Source: CAVVIH01 sp963748295
Lineage (GTDB): Bacteria; Acidobacteriota; Vicinamibacteria; Vicinamibacterales; 2-12-FULL-66-21
Direction of reading: 5' to 3'
DNA: 64,000 nt
NCBI GenBank assembly: GCA_963748295.1
Contig: CAVVIH010000006.1
Span: 992,001-1,056,000, forward strand
The notes under the pieces were generated by a model. That model ran no database searches and was not told the DNA's origin. It worked only from the letters and a program-made list of their open reading frames with translations. A program made the position numbers and the translations under genes. Of this stretch, positions 7,659-16,068 are shown piece by piece (position 1 is the first letter of the stretch; every line of letters starts with the position of its first letter).

Positions 7659-8405
7659 GCCAACGAGGCCTCGATCTCCTTCTCTTCGATGTCCGCGTTC
7701 GACCAGACCTTCTTGGTGTCCTCGTGCTCCTCGACAGCCTCCATCAGCTTGACCATCTGCTGCGCGGGCTTGCCTTCGAGCTTCACGTAGTTCTGCGGCA
7801 GCATCGCGACCTCTGCCGCGGCCGGTTCGAGACCGAGCGCCTTGACGGCTTCCAGCACGGCCTGAAACGCATCCGGCGCCGACATGACCTCCCACGAATC
7901 GCCGTCGTCGCGCATGTCGTCGGCGCCGGCGTCGAGCGCGGCAGCCATCAGCGCTTCCTCGTCCGCCTTCGCCTTGTCGACGACGATGTAGCCCTTCTTG
8001 TGGAACATCCAGGCGACGCTGTTTTCCGCGGCGAGGTTGCCGCCGTACTTCGCCAGCAGGTGGCGCAGTTCGCCGACGGTGCGGTTCTTGTTGTCGGTCA
8101 GCGTCTCGATGATGAGCGCGGCGCCGCCGGGACCGTAGCCTTCGTAGGTGATTTCCTCGGTACGAGACGCCCGGCAGCTCGCCGGTGCCGCGCTGGACCG
8201 CGCGCTTGATGTTGTCGGCCGGCATGTTGACCGACTTGGCTTCCGCGATGATGGTGCGGAGGCGCGGATTGGTATCCGGGTCGCCGCCGCCGGCCCGGGC
8301 CGCGACGGTCAACTCCTTGATGATCCGGGTGAAAATCTTGCCGCGCTTCGCGTCGGCGGCACCCTTTTTATGCTTGATCGTGTGCCATTTCGAATGGCCA
8401 GACAT
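7655..8405 (-). CDS. yebC: YebC/PmpR family regulator, interrupted by one frameshift
   Basis: The N-terminal part (MSGHSKWHTIKHKKGAADAK through QRGTGELPGVSY) is in one frame. The rest, including MFHKKGYIVVDKAKADEEAL and the C-terminal domain to EKEIEASLA, is in another. Removing one G of the GG at 8159-8160 restores the conserved junction GVSYEEITYEGYGPGGAA and yields a normal product of about 249 residues. YebC/PmpR/TACO1 proteins have been described as transcription regulators and, more recently, as translation factors that relieve stalling at proline runs. The yebC-ruvC-ruvA-ruvB order is widely conserved. Since both parts keep family-typical sequence, a base-call error is likelier than a dead gene. 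Confidence 0.9.
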
Positions 8406-8457
8406 GAGAAAGCTCCCTGAAAAGACGCGGGAAAATGACCATTTAAGGTATCACATG

Positions 8458-9312
8458 TCAGGGGCGCCGCCTGGCCAGGATGACCCAGACGTCGGCCCGC
8501 TCGTCCCACGGCGCGCCCTGATAATCGCCGAGCACGGCGTCGACGTTGAAGCCCGCGTGCTCCAGCCGGCGGCCCATCTGCGGCACCGAGAGCGTGCGGA
8601 AGGTCAGCGCGAACCTGTGCACGCGCCGGCGCGTGCCGCGCCGCTCGACGTATTCCTGATCGAAGCGCGTCAGGCCGCGGCGGCGATCCTGGCGGACCGA
8701 TTCGATGAGCGTCAGGTTGGTGGCGCGGCCCTTCCACCCGCGGAGGCTCACGCGCCGGTTGTATTCGGACCAGCGCGGAAGATCGGGCACGAGATCGATG
8801 CCGAGCAGGCCGCCGGGCGTCAGCACGCGATGGATCGAGGCGAGCGTGGCCTTGAGGTCCGCTTCGCTCGTGAGCGACTGCAGCATGCCGTACGGCGCCA
8901 TCACCAGATCGAAGCCGCGGCCGTCGTGGAACGGCAGCGCGCGGATGTCGCCGCGGACGAGCAGCGTGCGATCCGAGAGCCCTGCGCGTTTGAGGCGCGC
9001 CCGGGCGCGCGCGAGCATCGGCGCGGATCGATCGATGCCGACGAGCCGGGCGCCGGCGCGGGCGACGGGAATCGACAGGCGTCCGGTGCCGCATCCCAGC
9101 TCGAGCACGGCGCCATGCTGCGCCGCCGCGAGACGCTGCCAGAAGGGGACGTCGCGGCGAGCCACCGTGCGCGCGTTCTCCCAGTCGTAGAAGGGCGCGT
9201 ACTCGTCCCAGCCCTGGGCGCCGTCGGGCGCGGATCTCGTTTTCCTCACGGGACGCGGATGCACGCGGGGCTCCAGTTCTAGACGCGGATTTTCGCGGAT
9301 TTCCTTATTCAC
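8458..9312 (-). CDS. Class I SAM-dependent methyltransferase
   Basis: The product is up to 284 residues, cytosolic. SAM-binding motif I is VLELGCGTGRLSIPVA; an acidic residue ends the next strand (LVGIDRSAPM), and RGDIRALPFHDGRGFDLVMA and RVLTPGGLLGIDLVPD match motifs II-III. The substrate is unknown. The N-terminal residues of the open frame (MNKEIRENPR and following) are translated GCGGAT repeat. The GTG at 9249, giving VRKTRSAPDGAQGWDEYAPF, is therefore the more likely start. It lies 52 bases beyond yebC on the same strand and may read into that operon. Confidence 0.85.
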   Translation of the reverse strand: MNKEIRENPRLELEPRVHPRPVRKTRSAPDGAQGWDEYAPFYDWENARTVARRDVPFWQRLAAAQHGAVLELGCGTGRLSIPVARAGARLVGIDRSAPMLARARARLKRAGLSDRTLLVRGDIRALPFHDGRGFDLVMAPYGMLQSLTSEADLKATLASIHRVLTPGGLLGIDLVPDLPRWSEYNRRVSLRGWKGRATNLTLIESVRQDRRRGLTRFDQEYVERRGTRRRVHRFALTFRTLSVPQMGRRLEHAGFNVDAVLGDYQGAPWDERADVWVILARRRP

Positions 9313-9545
9313 GAAACGCGGATTTTCGCGGATTCCTTAAATCACGGAACGCGGATTTTCGCGGGTTTCCTTTTATTCACGGAACGCGGATTTTCGCGGA
9401 TTCCTTAAATCACGGAACGCGGATTCCCGCGGATTCCTCTAATTCACGGAACGCGGATTTTCGCGGATCTCTTTAGCATACGGAACGCGGATTTCCGCGG
9501 ATCTCTCTAGTTTTACGGAACGCGGATTCTCGCGGATTCCTTGTT
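9275..9545. repeat. GCGGAT direct-repeat tract, copy 2
   Basis: About eight units of CACGGAACGCGGATTTTCGC followed by GGATTCCTT or GGATCTCTT, with a period near 29-33 bases, lie between the two methyltransferase genes. The tract runs into the 5' end of the 8458-9312 open frame. I see no other gene in this gap. Confidence 0.9.
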
Positions 9546-9611
9546 CGCACGTCAGCAGGTCGCACGTGACAAGCCGCACGTCGCAGGTAGCACGTAGCAC
9601 ATCGCACGTGA
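9546..9611. repeat. CACGTNG tandem repeat, copy 2
   Basis: Degenerate CACGTNG units (GCACGTCAGCAGGTCGCACG and so on) follow the GCGGAT tract directly and end 4 bases before the stop codon of the next methyltransferase. Two unrelated repeat families are therefore stacked in one gap. Confidence 0.75.
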
Positions 9612-9615
9612 AGTG

Positions 9616-10464
9616 CTATGCCGTCTCGTTGACGGTGCCGACGGTCGCAAACAGCATGGTGTTCTGAATCTCGACGAACGACGTGCCGGCGCGATCGGCG
9701 TCCTGCGCGTAGCGTTCGATCGCTTTCAGGTAGTCGGTGCCCAGACGCTTCAGCGACTCACCGGGTGCCTTGTCGATCGCGCTGCGGACGGCCTGACGCC
9801 GGCCCTCCCACAGCGAGGCGGGCGGCGGTCCCAGATGAGAGACGGATACGGGGAACAACTGCACGTAGACAGGCTCCACGCCGTGGCTGACGAACAAGCC
9901 GGGGATCAGCGGTCCAACGGATGATTCGGCCGCTTCGCCGCGCGCCGCCGCGATGCCGGCGAAGAAGCGGCGCCCGAGCTCGTCGGCGTGCATGCCGCTC
10001 GGGATCGAGCTGAACCAGTAGCGCGCCGCGTTGTCGGGTTCGACGACGAGGACGCGGCCACTGGGCCGGGTGACGCGTGCGAGCTCGCCGACCGCGCGGC
10101 CGATGTCGCGGATGTGCTGCAGCACGGCCACGCAGAACGTCGAGTCGAAGGTTCCGTCCGCGAACGGCAGGTGGCACGCATCAGCGGCCGCGTACATCAC
10201 ACGCGCGTTGATGCCGCGCGTCGCCGTGTCCGCGGCGCGCAGGCGATCGACCAGCAGATCGACGCCAACGAACCGCATCTGCGAGAGGCGCAGCCGCGCC
10301 AGGCTGATCTCCGCCGTGCCGGTGCCGCAGCCGACGTCCAGGATGCTCTTGCCGGGCCGCGGGCGCAGCGTCTCCTCGAGAAACGACGCGAACGCGTCGT
10401 TCCACCAGTGTTCGCGGAGATGCTTGAGAGTGGAAGAGGTGAGGGCATCGAGATCGCGAGTCAT
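9616..10464 (-). CDS. Class I SAM-dependent methyltransferase
   Basis: The product is 282 residues from the ATG at 10464, which has GGAGAAG immediately upstream; the open frame reaches back to 10530 without support. Motif I is SILDVGCGTGTAEISLARL, the acidic strand-2 end is FVGVDLLVDRL, and AADACHLPFADGTFDSTFCV and VLQHIRDIGRAVGELARVTR fit a Methyltransf_11/25 fold. The C-terminal third (PVYVQLFPVSVSHLG and following) is less typical and may bind the substrate, which I cannot name. It is unrelated in detail to the neighbouring methyltransferase at 8458. Confidence 0.85.
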   Translation of the reverse strand: MTRDLDALTSSTLKHLREHWWNDAFASFLEETLRPRPGKSILDVGCGTGTAEISLARLRLSQMRFVGVDLLVDRLRAADTATRGINARVMYAAADACHLPFADGTFDSTFCVAVLQHIRDIGRAVGELARVTRPSGRVLVVEPDNAARYWFSSIPSGMHADELGRRFFAGIAAARGEAAESSVGPLIPGLFVSHGVEPVYVQLFPVSVSHLGPPPASLWEGRRQAVRSAIDKAPGESLKRLGTDYLKAIERYAQDADRAGTSFVEIQNTMLFATVGTVNETA

Positions 10465-10530
10465 TCTTCTCCAAGACGCGGACGCGGCAAGCTGCCAGGG
10501 GACGGCGAATTGTACCACCGGAGCGGCCAA

Positions 10531-10592
10531 TCACAGGAGGTCATGAGTTCAAGAGTCAAGAAAATCAGCCTCCTGATCTCGTGATCTCCTGC
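10531..10592. repeat. AGGAGATCACGAG element, inverted pair
   Basis: CAGGAGGTCATGAG and, 33 bases on, CTCGTGATCTCCTG form an imperfect inverted repeat, with an extra CTCCTGAT beside the second arm. It lies just downstream of the E1 gene, so it could act as a terminator or processing hairpin. The same element recurs at 45147, 46279 and 46400. Confidence 0.6.
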
Positions 10593-10602
10593 GATGCCCT
10601 AG

Positions 10603-13038
10603 TCAGTACGCGACCAGCAGTCTGGCCGCGCGCTCGACTTCGTCCTCGCCTGGCAGGAAGTACGCTTCGAGAGGCGGCGAGTATGGAACGGGCGTGTCGA
10701 GTGCCCCGATCACGCGGACCGGCGCATCGAGGCTCTCGAACGCTTCCTCCTGGATCATCGCGGCGAGGCTCTCGCCGATCCCGCCGGTGCGCGAGTCCTC
10801 GTGCACGATCAGCACGCGGCTGCAGTGGCGGGCGACGGTCACGACGGCATCGCGATCGAGCGGCGCCAGCGTCCGCAGATCGAGCACGCTCGCTTCGATG
10901 CCGTCGGCGGCAAGCTTCTCGGCGACGCGAAGGCCGACGTGAACGTACGCGCCATACGAGATGATCGCGAGATCGCGGCCGGCGCGGCGCAGCGCGGCCT
11001 TGCCGATTTCGACCGGCGCAGGAGGTTCGGCGCCGAGCGTCTGACGAATCCGCGGCTCGCGATAGAGCGCGATGTGCTCGTAATAGAGCACGGGATCGGG
11101 GTCGGCGACCGCGCTCGCCATCAGCGCGCGCGCGTCGTGCGGGGTCGAGGGAACCACGATCTTGAGGCCGGGCGTCCGATAGAACCACGGCTCGGTGTTC
11201 TGACTGTGATACGGGCCGGCATGCCGCAATCCGCCCCACGGCATCCGCACGACCATCGGCACCGATCCGCCCCACCGGTAGCGAATCTTCGCCGCGTTGT
11301 TCACGAGCTGATTGAAGCCGGTCGCGACGAAGTCGTTGAACTGCATCTCGCCGATCGGCCGCTGCCCGGCGAGCGCGGCGCCAACGCAGACGCCGAGCAC
11401 GGCGCCTTCGGCGAGCGGCGAATTGAGGATGCGATCGCCGTACTCGGCCAGCAGCGGACGGAGCAGCAGAAACGCGTTGCCGTACTCGCCGCCGACGTCC
11501 TGGCCGTAGACGAACACGCGCGGATCGGATTTGAGCGCGTCAGCGACGCCGAGCATCACGCCCTCGAGGAAGGTCTTCCCTTTCTTGTCGAACGCAGGTG
11601 CGGCCTCGACGGGCGGCAGCCCGGGATCGAAATCGTCGCCGCGGCGCCGCTCGATGGGGTCGGTCCGGGTGCGGGGCGGTTCGCCGGCGAAGACGCCGCG
11701 TCCAGCCTCCTCCGGCTCCGGCCATGGCGCCGAGATGACCGCCTGCGCCTCGCGCTCGACCAGCGACTCCACGTCATGTTTGATCTCGTCCAGCTCCCCT
11801 GGCGCGATCACGCCCTCGTCCAGCAACCGCGCCGCATAGCCCCGGATCGGATCGCGCTCCGACCAGAACGCATAAAGATCGCGGTTCACGTAGCCTTGAT
11901 CCGGCGGCGGCGGATACTCCCACGAGAGCGGCGGCTCCTTGCCGAGATACAGCATGTCGTCGTGGTGCGCGTGGCCGCACATGCGCATGCACACCAGCTC
12001 GATCAGCGCGGGGCCCTGTCCCGCCCTCGCGCGCTCGACGGCCCAGGCAAATGCCGCGGCGATCTCGTCCGGATCCGTCCCGTCGATCGTGATGCCGGGG
12101 ATGCCGTAGCCGGCGGCCTTGTCCGCGAACACGCGTACCGCGGACTGATCGCGCACCGGCGTCGAGAGCGCGGTCTGATTGTTCTGCACGCAGAACACCG
12201 CGGGCAGCTTCCTCGCGGCGCACAGGTTGATCGCCTCGTGCCATTCGCCGAGCGACGAACCGCCCTCGCCGATGAACGACAGCGCCACGCGGCCGCTGCC
12301 TTCCCGCCAGAACGCCATCGCCATCCCGGAAATCGTCAGGCTGCCGATCGACAGCGGGGCGGCGGCGGGCAGGATCCCGTACTCGAAATCCCCCATGTGG
12401 AGGTCCTTGCCGTGCATCGGCGGACCGGCTTTGCCCATCTGCGCCGAGAAGACCATGCGAACGGCTTCGGATCCGGGACGCATCGCGAGCGTGATCCCGA
12501 GATCGCGAATCAGCGGAGCGACGACGTCGCCGTGCCACGCGCCGTTCTTGCGCCAGGCGTCCCCGCGGCGAAGGCGGATGCCGGCGGCGTAAATCGCTTC
12601 CTGCCCGAGCGAACGGAATCCCTTGCCCTGAAATGCGCCGTCGCCATAGCGGACCTCGCCGCCGAGAAAAAACGCCTTGAGGCGGTTATCGGTTGCGCGC
12701 GTGAGGACCAGACCGCGCAGGATCTCGCGGCGCTCTTCGGCGGACAGCGAAGCGCGAATCTCGGCGCGGCGGAAGAAGCCTTCGCAGGCGGCGACGAGCT
12801 CGTCGATCGCAGCGGCGTGCCGCTGCGGCGCGCTGACGCCGGGAATCGTATCGCCCAGCGCGGAAACCGCGCCGGCATCCTCTGAAAGCTGCGCGCGCAG
12901 CGCGGCACCGATGCCGGAACCGTCCTTGATCTTGTCGAGGGCGGCCAGCGCGGCGGACAGCGCGAAGGGATACCGTTCGGTGACGAAGGCGCCGAATCGC
13001 TTCGCCAGCGTCGGGACTGTGCCGGTGGTTCCGTGCAT
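10603..13038 (-). CDS. Single-chain thiamine-dependent 2-oxoacid dehydrogenase E1 (alpha and beta domains fused)
   Basis: The product is 811 residues. Residues about 110-430 are the alpha-type domain: GKGFRSLGQEAIYAAGIRL, HGKDLHMGDF, and the ThDP/Mg motif GEGGSSLGEWHEAINL ending VQNNQTALSTP, with GEG in place of the usual GDG. Residues about 485-805 are the beta-type domain: KTFLEGVMLGVADALKSD, LNSPLAEGAVLGVCVGAALA with the catalytic Glu, and the transketolase C-terminal segment VLIVHEDSRTGGIGE. Such E1 enzymes decarboxylate pyruvate or branched-chain 2-oxoacids and pass the acyl group to a lipoylated E2. No E2 or E3 gene is visible nearby. An N-terminal region of about 100 residues (LAKRFGAFVTERYPFALSAA) is not part of the E1 core. 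It follows the thioredoxin gene by 15 bases. Confidence 0.9.
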   Translation of the reverse strand: MHGTTGTVPTLAKRFGAFVTERYPFALSAALAALDKIKDGSGIGAALRAQLSEDAGAVSALGDTIPGVSAPQRHAAAIDELVAACEGFFRRAEIRASLSAEERREILRGLVLTRATDNRLKAFFLGGEVRYGDGAFQGKGFRSLGQEAIYAAGIRLRRGDAWRKNGAWHGDVVAPLIRDLGITLAMRPGSEAVRMVFSAQMGKAGPPMHGKDLHMGDFEYGILPAAAPLSIGSLTISGMAMAFWREGSGRVALSFIGEGGSSLGEWHEAINLCAARKLPAVFCVQNNQTALSTPVRDQSAVRVFADKAAGYGIPGITIDGTDPDEIAAAFAWAVERARAGQGPALIELVCMRMCGHAHHDDMLYLGKEPPLSWEYPPPPDQGYVNRDLYAFWSERDPIRGYAARLLDEGVIAPGELDEIKHDVESLVEREAQAVISAPWPEPEEAGRGVFAGEPPRTRTDPIERRRGDDFDPGLPPVEAAPAFDKKGKTFLEGVMLGVADALKSDPRVFVYGQDVGGEYGNAFLLLRPLLAEYGDRILNSPLAEGAVLGVCVGAALAGQRPIGEMQFNDFVATGFNQLVNNAAKIRYRWGGSVPMVVRMPWGGLRHAGPYHSQNTEPWFYRTPGLKIVVPSTPHDARALMASAVADPDPVLYYEHIALYREPRIRQTLGAEPPAPVEIGKAALRRAGRDLAIISYGAYVHVGLRVAEKLAADGIEASVLDLRTLAPLDRDAVVTVARHCSRVLIVHEDSRTGGIGESLAAMIQEEAFESLDAPVRVIGALDTPVPYSPPLEAYFLPGEDEVERAARLLVAY

Positions 13039-13053
13039 TCGCCAGATCCGCTT

Positions 13054-13527
13054 TCAGGCGCCGACGGCGTTCCTGACGAACGCTTCGATGTCGGCGGCCG
13101 GCCGTGCGCCGGCAGTCCTCGCGACTTCCTTGCCACCCGAGAACACCGCCATGGTCGGAATCGATCGAATCATGAACCGCTCGCCGAGCTCCGGAACCGC
13201 GTCGGTGTTGACCTTGACCACCAGCCACTTGCCGGCCTGGTTGGCCGCCACCTTTGCCAGCTCCGGCGCGACCATGCGGCACGGGCCGCACCATGGGGCC
13301 CAGAAATCGACCACCACCGGCCCGGCCGAATCTTTGATCAGCGCGTCGAAGGTTTGAGCGTTCGGCACCTCGATGGGTTCGCCCGGCGTGCTGAGCAGCG
13401 TGCCGCAGTGGCCGCACTTGCCCTGGCGGCCGTATGGCACGCGGTTGCGCCTCGCACACTTCGGGCAGGTAACGATGATGCCGCGATCGTCGAGCGTCGC
13501 GATAGACATGTCGACAGGATAAGCCAT
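13054..13527 (-). CDS. trxC: Thioredoxin with N-terminal zinc ribbon (thioredoxin 2 type)
   Basis: The product is 157 residues from the ATG at 13527, or 151 from the ATG at 13509 (MSIATLDDRGIIVTCPKCAR). Two CxxC pairs (CPKC at 21-24 and CGHC at 38-41) form the zinc ribbon typical of TrxC/Trx2. The thioredoxin fold follows with active site WCGPC (Cys80 and Cys83) in VVVDFWAPWCGPCRMVAPEL and the cis-proline loop MIRSIPTMAVFSGG. It reduces protein disulfides in the cytoplasm, and the zinc site is linked to oxidative-stress sensing in E. coli. It sits 15 bases upstream of the E1 gene, which suggests co-transcription. The symbol rests on domain architecture. Confidence 0.9.
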   Translation of the reverse strand: MAYPVDMSIATLDDRGIIVTCPKCARRNRVPYGRQGKCGHCGTLLSTPGEPIEVPNAQTFDALIKDSAGPVVVDFWAPWCGPCRMVAPELAKVAANQAGKWLVVKVNTDAVPELGERFMIRSIPTMAVFSGGKEVARTAGARPAADIEAFVRNAVGA

Positions 13528-13528
13528 T

Positions 13529-13602
13529 CGGGGGCCGGGGGCCGGGGGCCAGGCGCCAGAAGGTCATCCCGGTCCCCGGTCCCTGGTCCCTGGCCCCTGG
13601 AA
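13529..13602. repeat. GGCCCCTGG repeat, copy 2
   Basis: Runs of GGGGCCGG and GGTCCCTGGTCCCTGGCCCC units fill the gap between the thioredoxin gene and the end of the permease gene. In form the tract resembles 2193-2232. Confidence 0.75.
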
Positions 13603-13603
13603 T

Positions 13604-16036
13604 TCACTGCCGGAGCAGTTCGGCTGGCTGCGCGCGAAGCGCCCGGCGAATCGGCGCCGCGCTGGCGCCGGCAATGACCGCGGCGAGCACCGCGGCAGTC
13701 CCGAACATCGCCACGGCATCGAACGGCGAGATGCCGAACAGCACGTCGGCCATCAGCGAACCGGTCACCAGCGCCATCGCCATCCCCAGCACCAATCCCG
13801 CGGCAACGGCGCGGCCTGTTTCGGCGCCCGCCGCCCGGACGATCGCGCGCGACGGAGCGCCGAGCGCGAGGCGGATGGCCAGCTCGCGCAGACGCTCGTT
13901 CACGCCGCATCCCAGAACACCGTAGAGGCCAACCGCCGCCAGCAGCAGCGCGAGGATGCCGAACGCGCCGCCGAGACCCGCGGCGAGCCGGTAGGGGTAA
14001 ATCATCACGCCGAAGTTCTCCGACATGGTCCGCGCTTCGAACACGCCGACGGCGGGATCGATCGCGCGAACCGTGTCCCGGAGCGCGGCAACCGCACGCT
14101 GCGGTGAGCCCGAGGTACGAACAACCATCCGCAGCAGCGACTGATGACCGGATGCAAGCGGCTGATAGATGAAGGACTGCGGCGCCTCCGCGAGCGACTG
14201 TACCTTCACGTCGGCGGCAACGCCGATGACGCGTGCGAGCAACTGCCGGTCGGAAGCGTCATCGGTTGCGATCTGGATCGTCCGTCCGATCGCCTCGGCG
14301 TCAGGCCAGAACCGCCGGGCGGCAGCCGCGCTCACGATGACGACCGGATCCGCGCCGGAGCGTTCGTCTTCTCTCGTGAACACGCGTCCCCGCACGAGCG
14401 GGATGCCGAGCGCATCGAAATACTCGTGACCGACGCGGGCCGCCTGGACGGGCGTACGGCCGCCTTCAACGGAAACCGTCATGGACTGGTTGCCGTAGAG
14501 ATCGAGCGGCAGGCGGCTCGTCACCGCGGCAGCCGTCGCGATCCCGCCGTCCTTCAGCTGCCGCGCCAGCTCGTCGTAGAAGCGCCTCGAGCGCTCACCG
14601 TCGTAGCCGTTCATCGACAGGTTCAACGCGACGAACGCGGTGTTGTCGAGATCGAATCCCGGCGGCAGCTGGTCGGCCCGTGCCAGGCTGCGCACGAGAA
14701 GACCAGCGGCGCCGACGAGCATGACCGCGATTGCCAGCTGCGGAACGAGCACGCCGTCGCGAAGTCCGAAGAAACGCCGGCGATGGCGGGTGGCAGCGAT
14801 CGTCATCGAGCCGGCGGCGGGCAGCCGCGAGGCGCGCAGCGCGGGAACGAACGAAAACAGCAGCAGCGCCGTCACGGTTACGCCGAACGTGAACAACGTG
14901 ACGCGGATGTCCGCGGATGTATTGAGCGAAACCGGAACCGGCAAATCCGGCCGCCACGATGCGAGCGCCGCCGCCATCAATCGCCCGGCCGCCAGACCTC
15001 CAGCGCCGCCCAGCGCCGCAAGGATCGCGCTTTCGGCGAGCCACTGCACGATCACATCCCGGCGGCGCGCGCCAATCGCGAGACGTATGGCGATCTCGCG
15101 CTTGCGCGCCAGCCCGCGGGCCAGCATCACACCCGCGAGATTCGCGCACGCGACGACGAGTACGAGGCCGGCCGCTCCCATGACCGCCGCGGTGGCGGCA
15201 AGCACGGCGCGATCGCCTTCGGGATTGACGAGAACCGACGACGACGGAAGAACGCGCAGCGTGCGGCCCTGATTGCTCGACGGGTACTGCGTCTGGAGCC
15301 TCGCGGCAATGACCTGCGCCTCGGCCGCCGCCTGGCCGACTGATGCATCACGCGTCAGACGTCCCTTGACGAACATCCAGCGTTCGTCGCGATTCGACAG
15401 TTGGTCGGTCCTGACCGCGCCCATCATCGCCGTGGGCACCCACGCATCCGCCGAGATTCCCCGGAACAGCAGCCCCGCGAATCCCTCGGGGGCGACGCCG
15501 ATAACTGTGAAGACGCGGCCGTTCAGCGGCAGCGCGCGACCGATGACCGATGGATCGGTATTGAAACGCCGCGTCCACATCCGGTGGCTGATCACGGCGA
15601 CCGGATGCGCGCCAGGCGTGCCGCCCTCGGCGGCATTGAACCCACGCCCGAGAAGGGGAACCACGCCGAGCAGCGAGAAATAGTTCGCGGTGACGATTTC
15701 CCCGAAGATGACCTCGCTGCGATCGGCATCGGTGATCGTCGCCATGAGGCCGCTGTAGCCGAGAACGTCCTCGAATGCCTGCGTCCCGTCGCGAAGATCG
15801 AGGTAATCAGGGTAGGACAACCCGCCGAAGCCGGTGCCATCGGCCCTCGACGAATACACGTTGACGAGGCGATCGGGCTCGCTCACCGGCAGCGGAGCGA
15901 GCAGGGCGGCGTTGATCAGCGTGAACAGCGTCGTGTTCGCGCCAATCGCGAGGGCCAGCGTGATCACGATGGCCGCGCTCGATCCGGGCTGCAGGCGCAG
16001 CAGCCGCACCGCATATCGGAGATGGGAGACGATCAT
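13604..16036 (-). CDS. ADOP-type ABC transporter permease
   Basis: The product is 810 residues and intact. The N-terminal helix (SSAAIVITLALAIGANTTLF) leads into a periplasmic MacB-type domain (YPDYLDLRDGTQAFEDVLGY, NYFSLLGVVPLLGRGF, ISHRMWTRRF). A first FtsX unit (LVVACANLAGVMLARG, RKREIAIRLAIGARRRDVI), a second periplasmic domain and a C-terminal FtsX unit (NERLRELAIRLALGAPSRAI) follow. The duplication of the MacB_PCD-FtsX module is the hallmark of acidobacterial duplicated orphan permeases. Homologues such as MacB couple to an ATPase and an adaptor; no ATPase is encoded nearby, so partner and substrate are unknown. Confidence 0.93.
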   Translation of the reverse strand: MIVSHLRYAVRLLRLQPGSSAAIVITLALAIGANTTLFTLINAALLAPLPVSEPDRLVNVYSSRADGTGFGGLSYPDYLDLRDGTQAFEDVLGYSGLMATITDADRSEVIFGEIVTANYFSLLGVVPLLGRGFNAAEGGTPGAHPVAVISHRMWTRRFNTDPSVIGRALPLNGRVFTVIGVAPEGFAGLLFRGISADAWVPTAMMGAVRTDQLSNRDERWMFVKGRLTRDASVGQAAAEAQVIAARLQTQYPSSNQGRTLRVLPSSSVLVNPEGDRAVLAATAAVMGAAGLVLVVACANLAGVMLARGLARKREIAIRLAIGARRRDVIVQWLAESAILAALGGAGGLAAGRLMAAALASWRPDLPVPVSLNTSADIRVTLFTFGVTVTALLLFSFVPALRASRLPAAGSMTIAATRHRRRFFGLRDGVLVPQLAIAVMLVGAAGLLVRSLARADQLPPGFDLDNTAFVALNLSMNGYDGERSRRFYDELARQLKDGGIATAAAVTSRLPLDLYGNQSMTVSVEGGRTPVQAARVGHEYFDALGIPLVRGRVFTREDERSGADPVVIVSAAAARRFWPDAEAIGRTIQIATDDASDRQLLARVIGVAADVKVQSLAEAPQSFIYQPLASGHQSLLRMVVRTSGSPQRAVAALRDTVRAIDPAVGVFEARTMSENFGVMIYPYRLAAGLGGAFGILALLLAAVGLYGVLGCGVNERLRELAIRLALGAPSRAIVRAAGAETGRAVAAGLVLGMAMALVTGSLMADVLFGISPFDAVAMFGTAAVLAAVIAGASAAPIRRALRAQPAELLRQ

Positions 16037-16068
16037 GCGCGGCTATACGACGCCGCGAGCGCCGACGT

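Noticed and set aside
7107..8405. A 432-codon reading frame that looks like a YebC-RuvC fusion protein
   Set aside because: The middle part is nonsense. A one-base insertion in yebC happens to open a frame into ruvC, and the genuine YebC C-terminus lies in another frame with a GTGA overlap to ruvC.
10801..12885. A 694-codon open frame on the plus strand opposite the E1 gene
   Set aside because: The protein-like features are all on the minus strand, and the plus-strand product has shadow composition.
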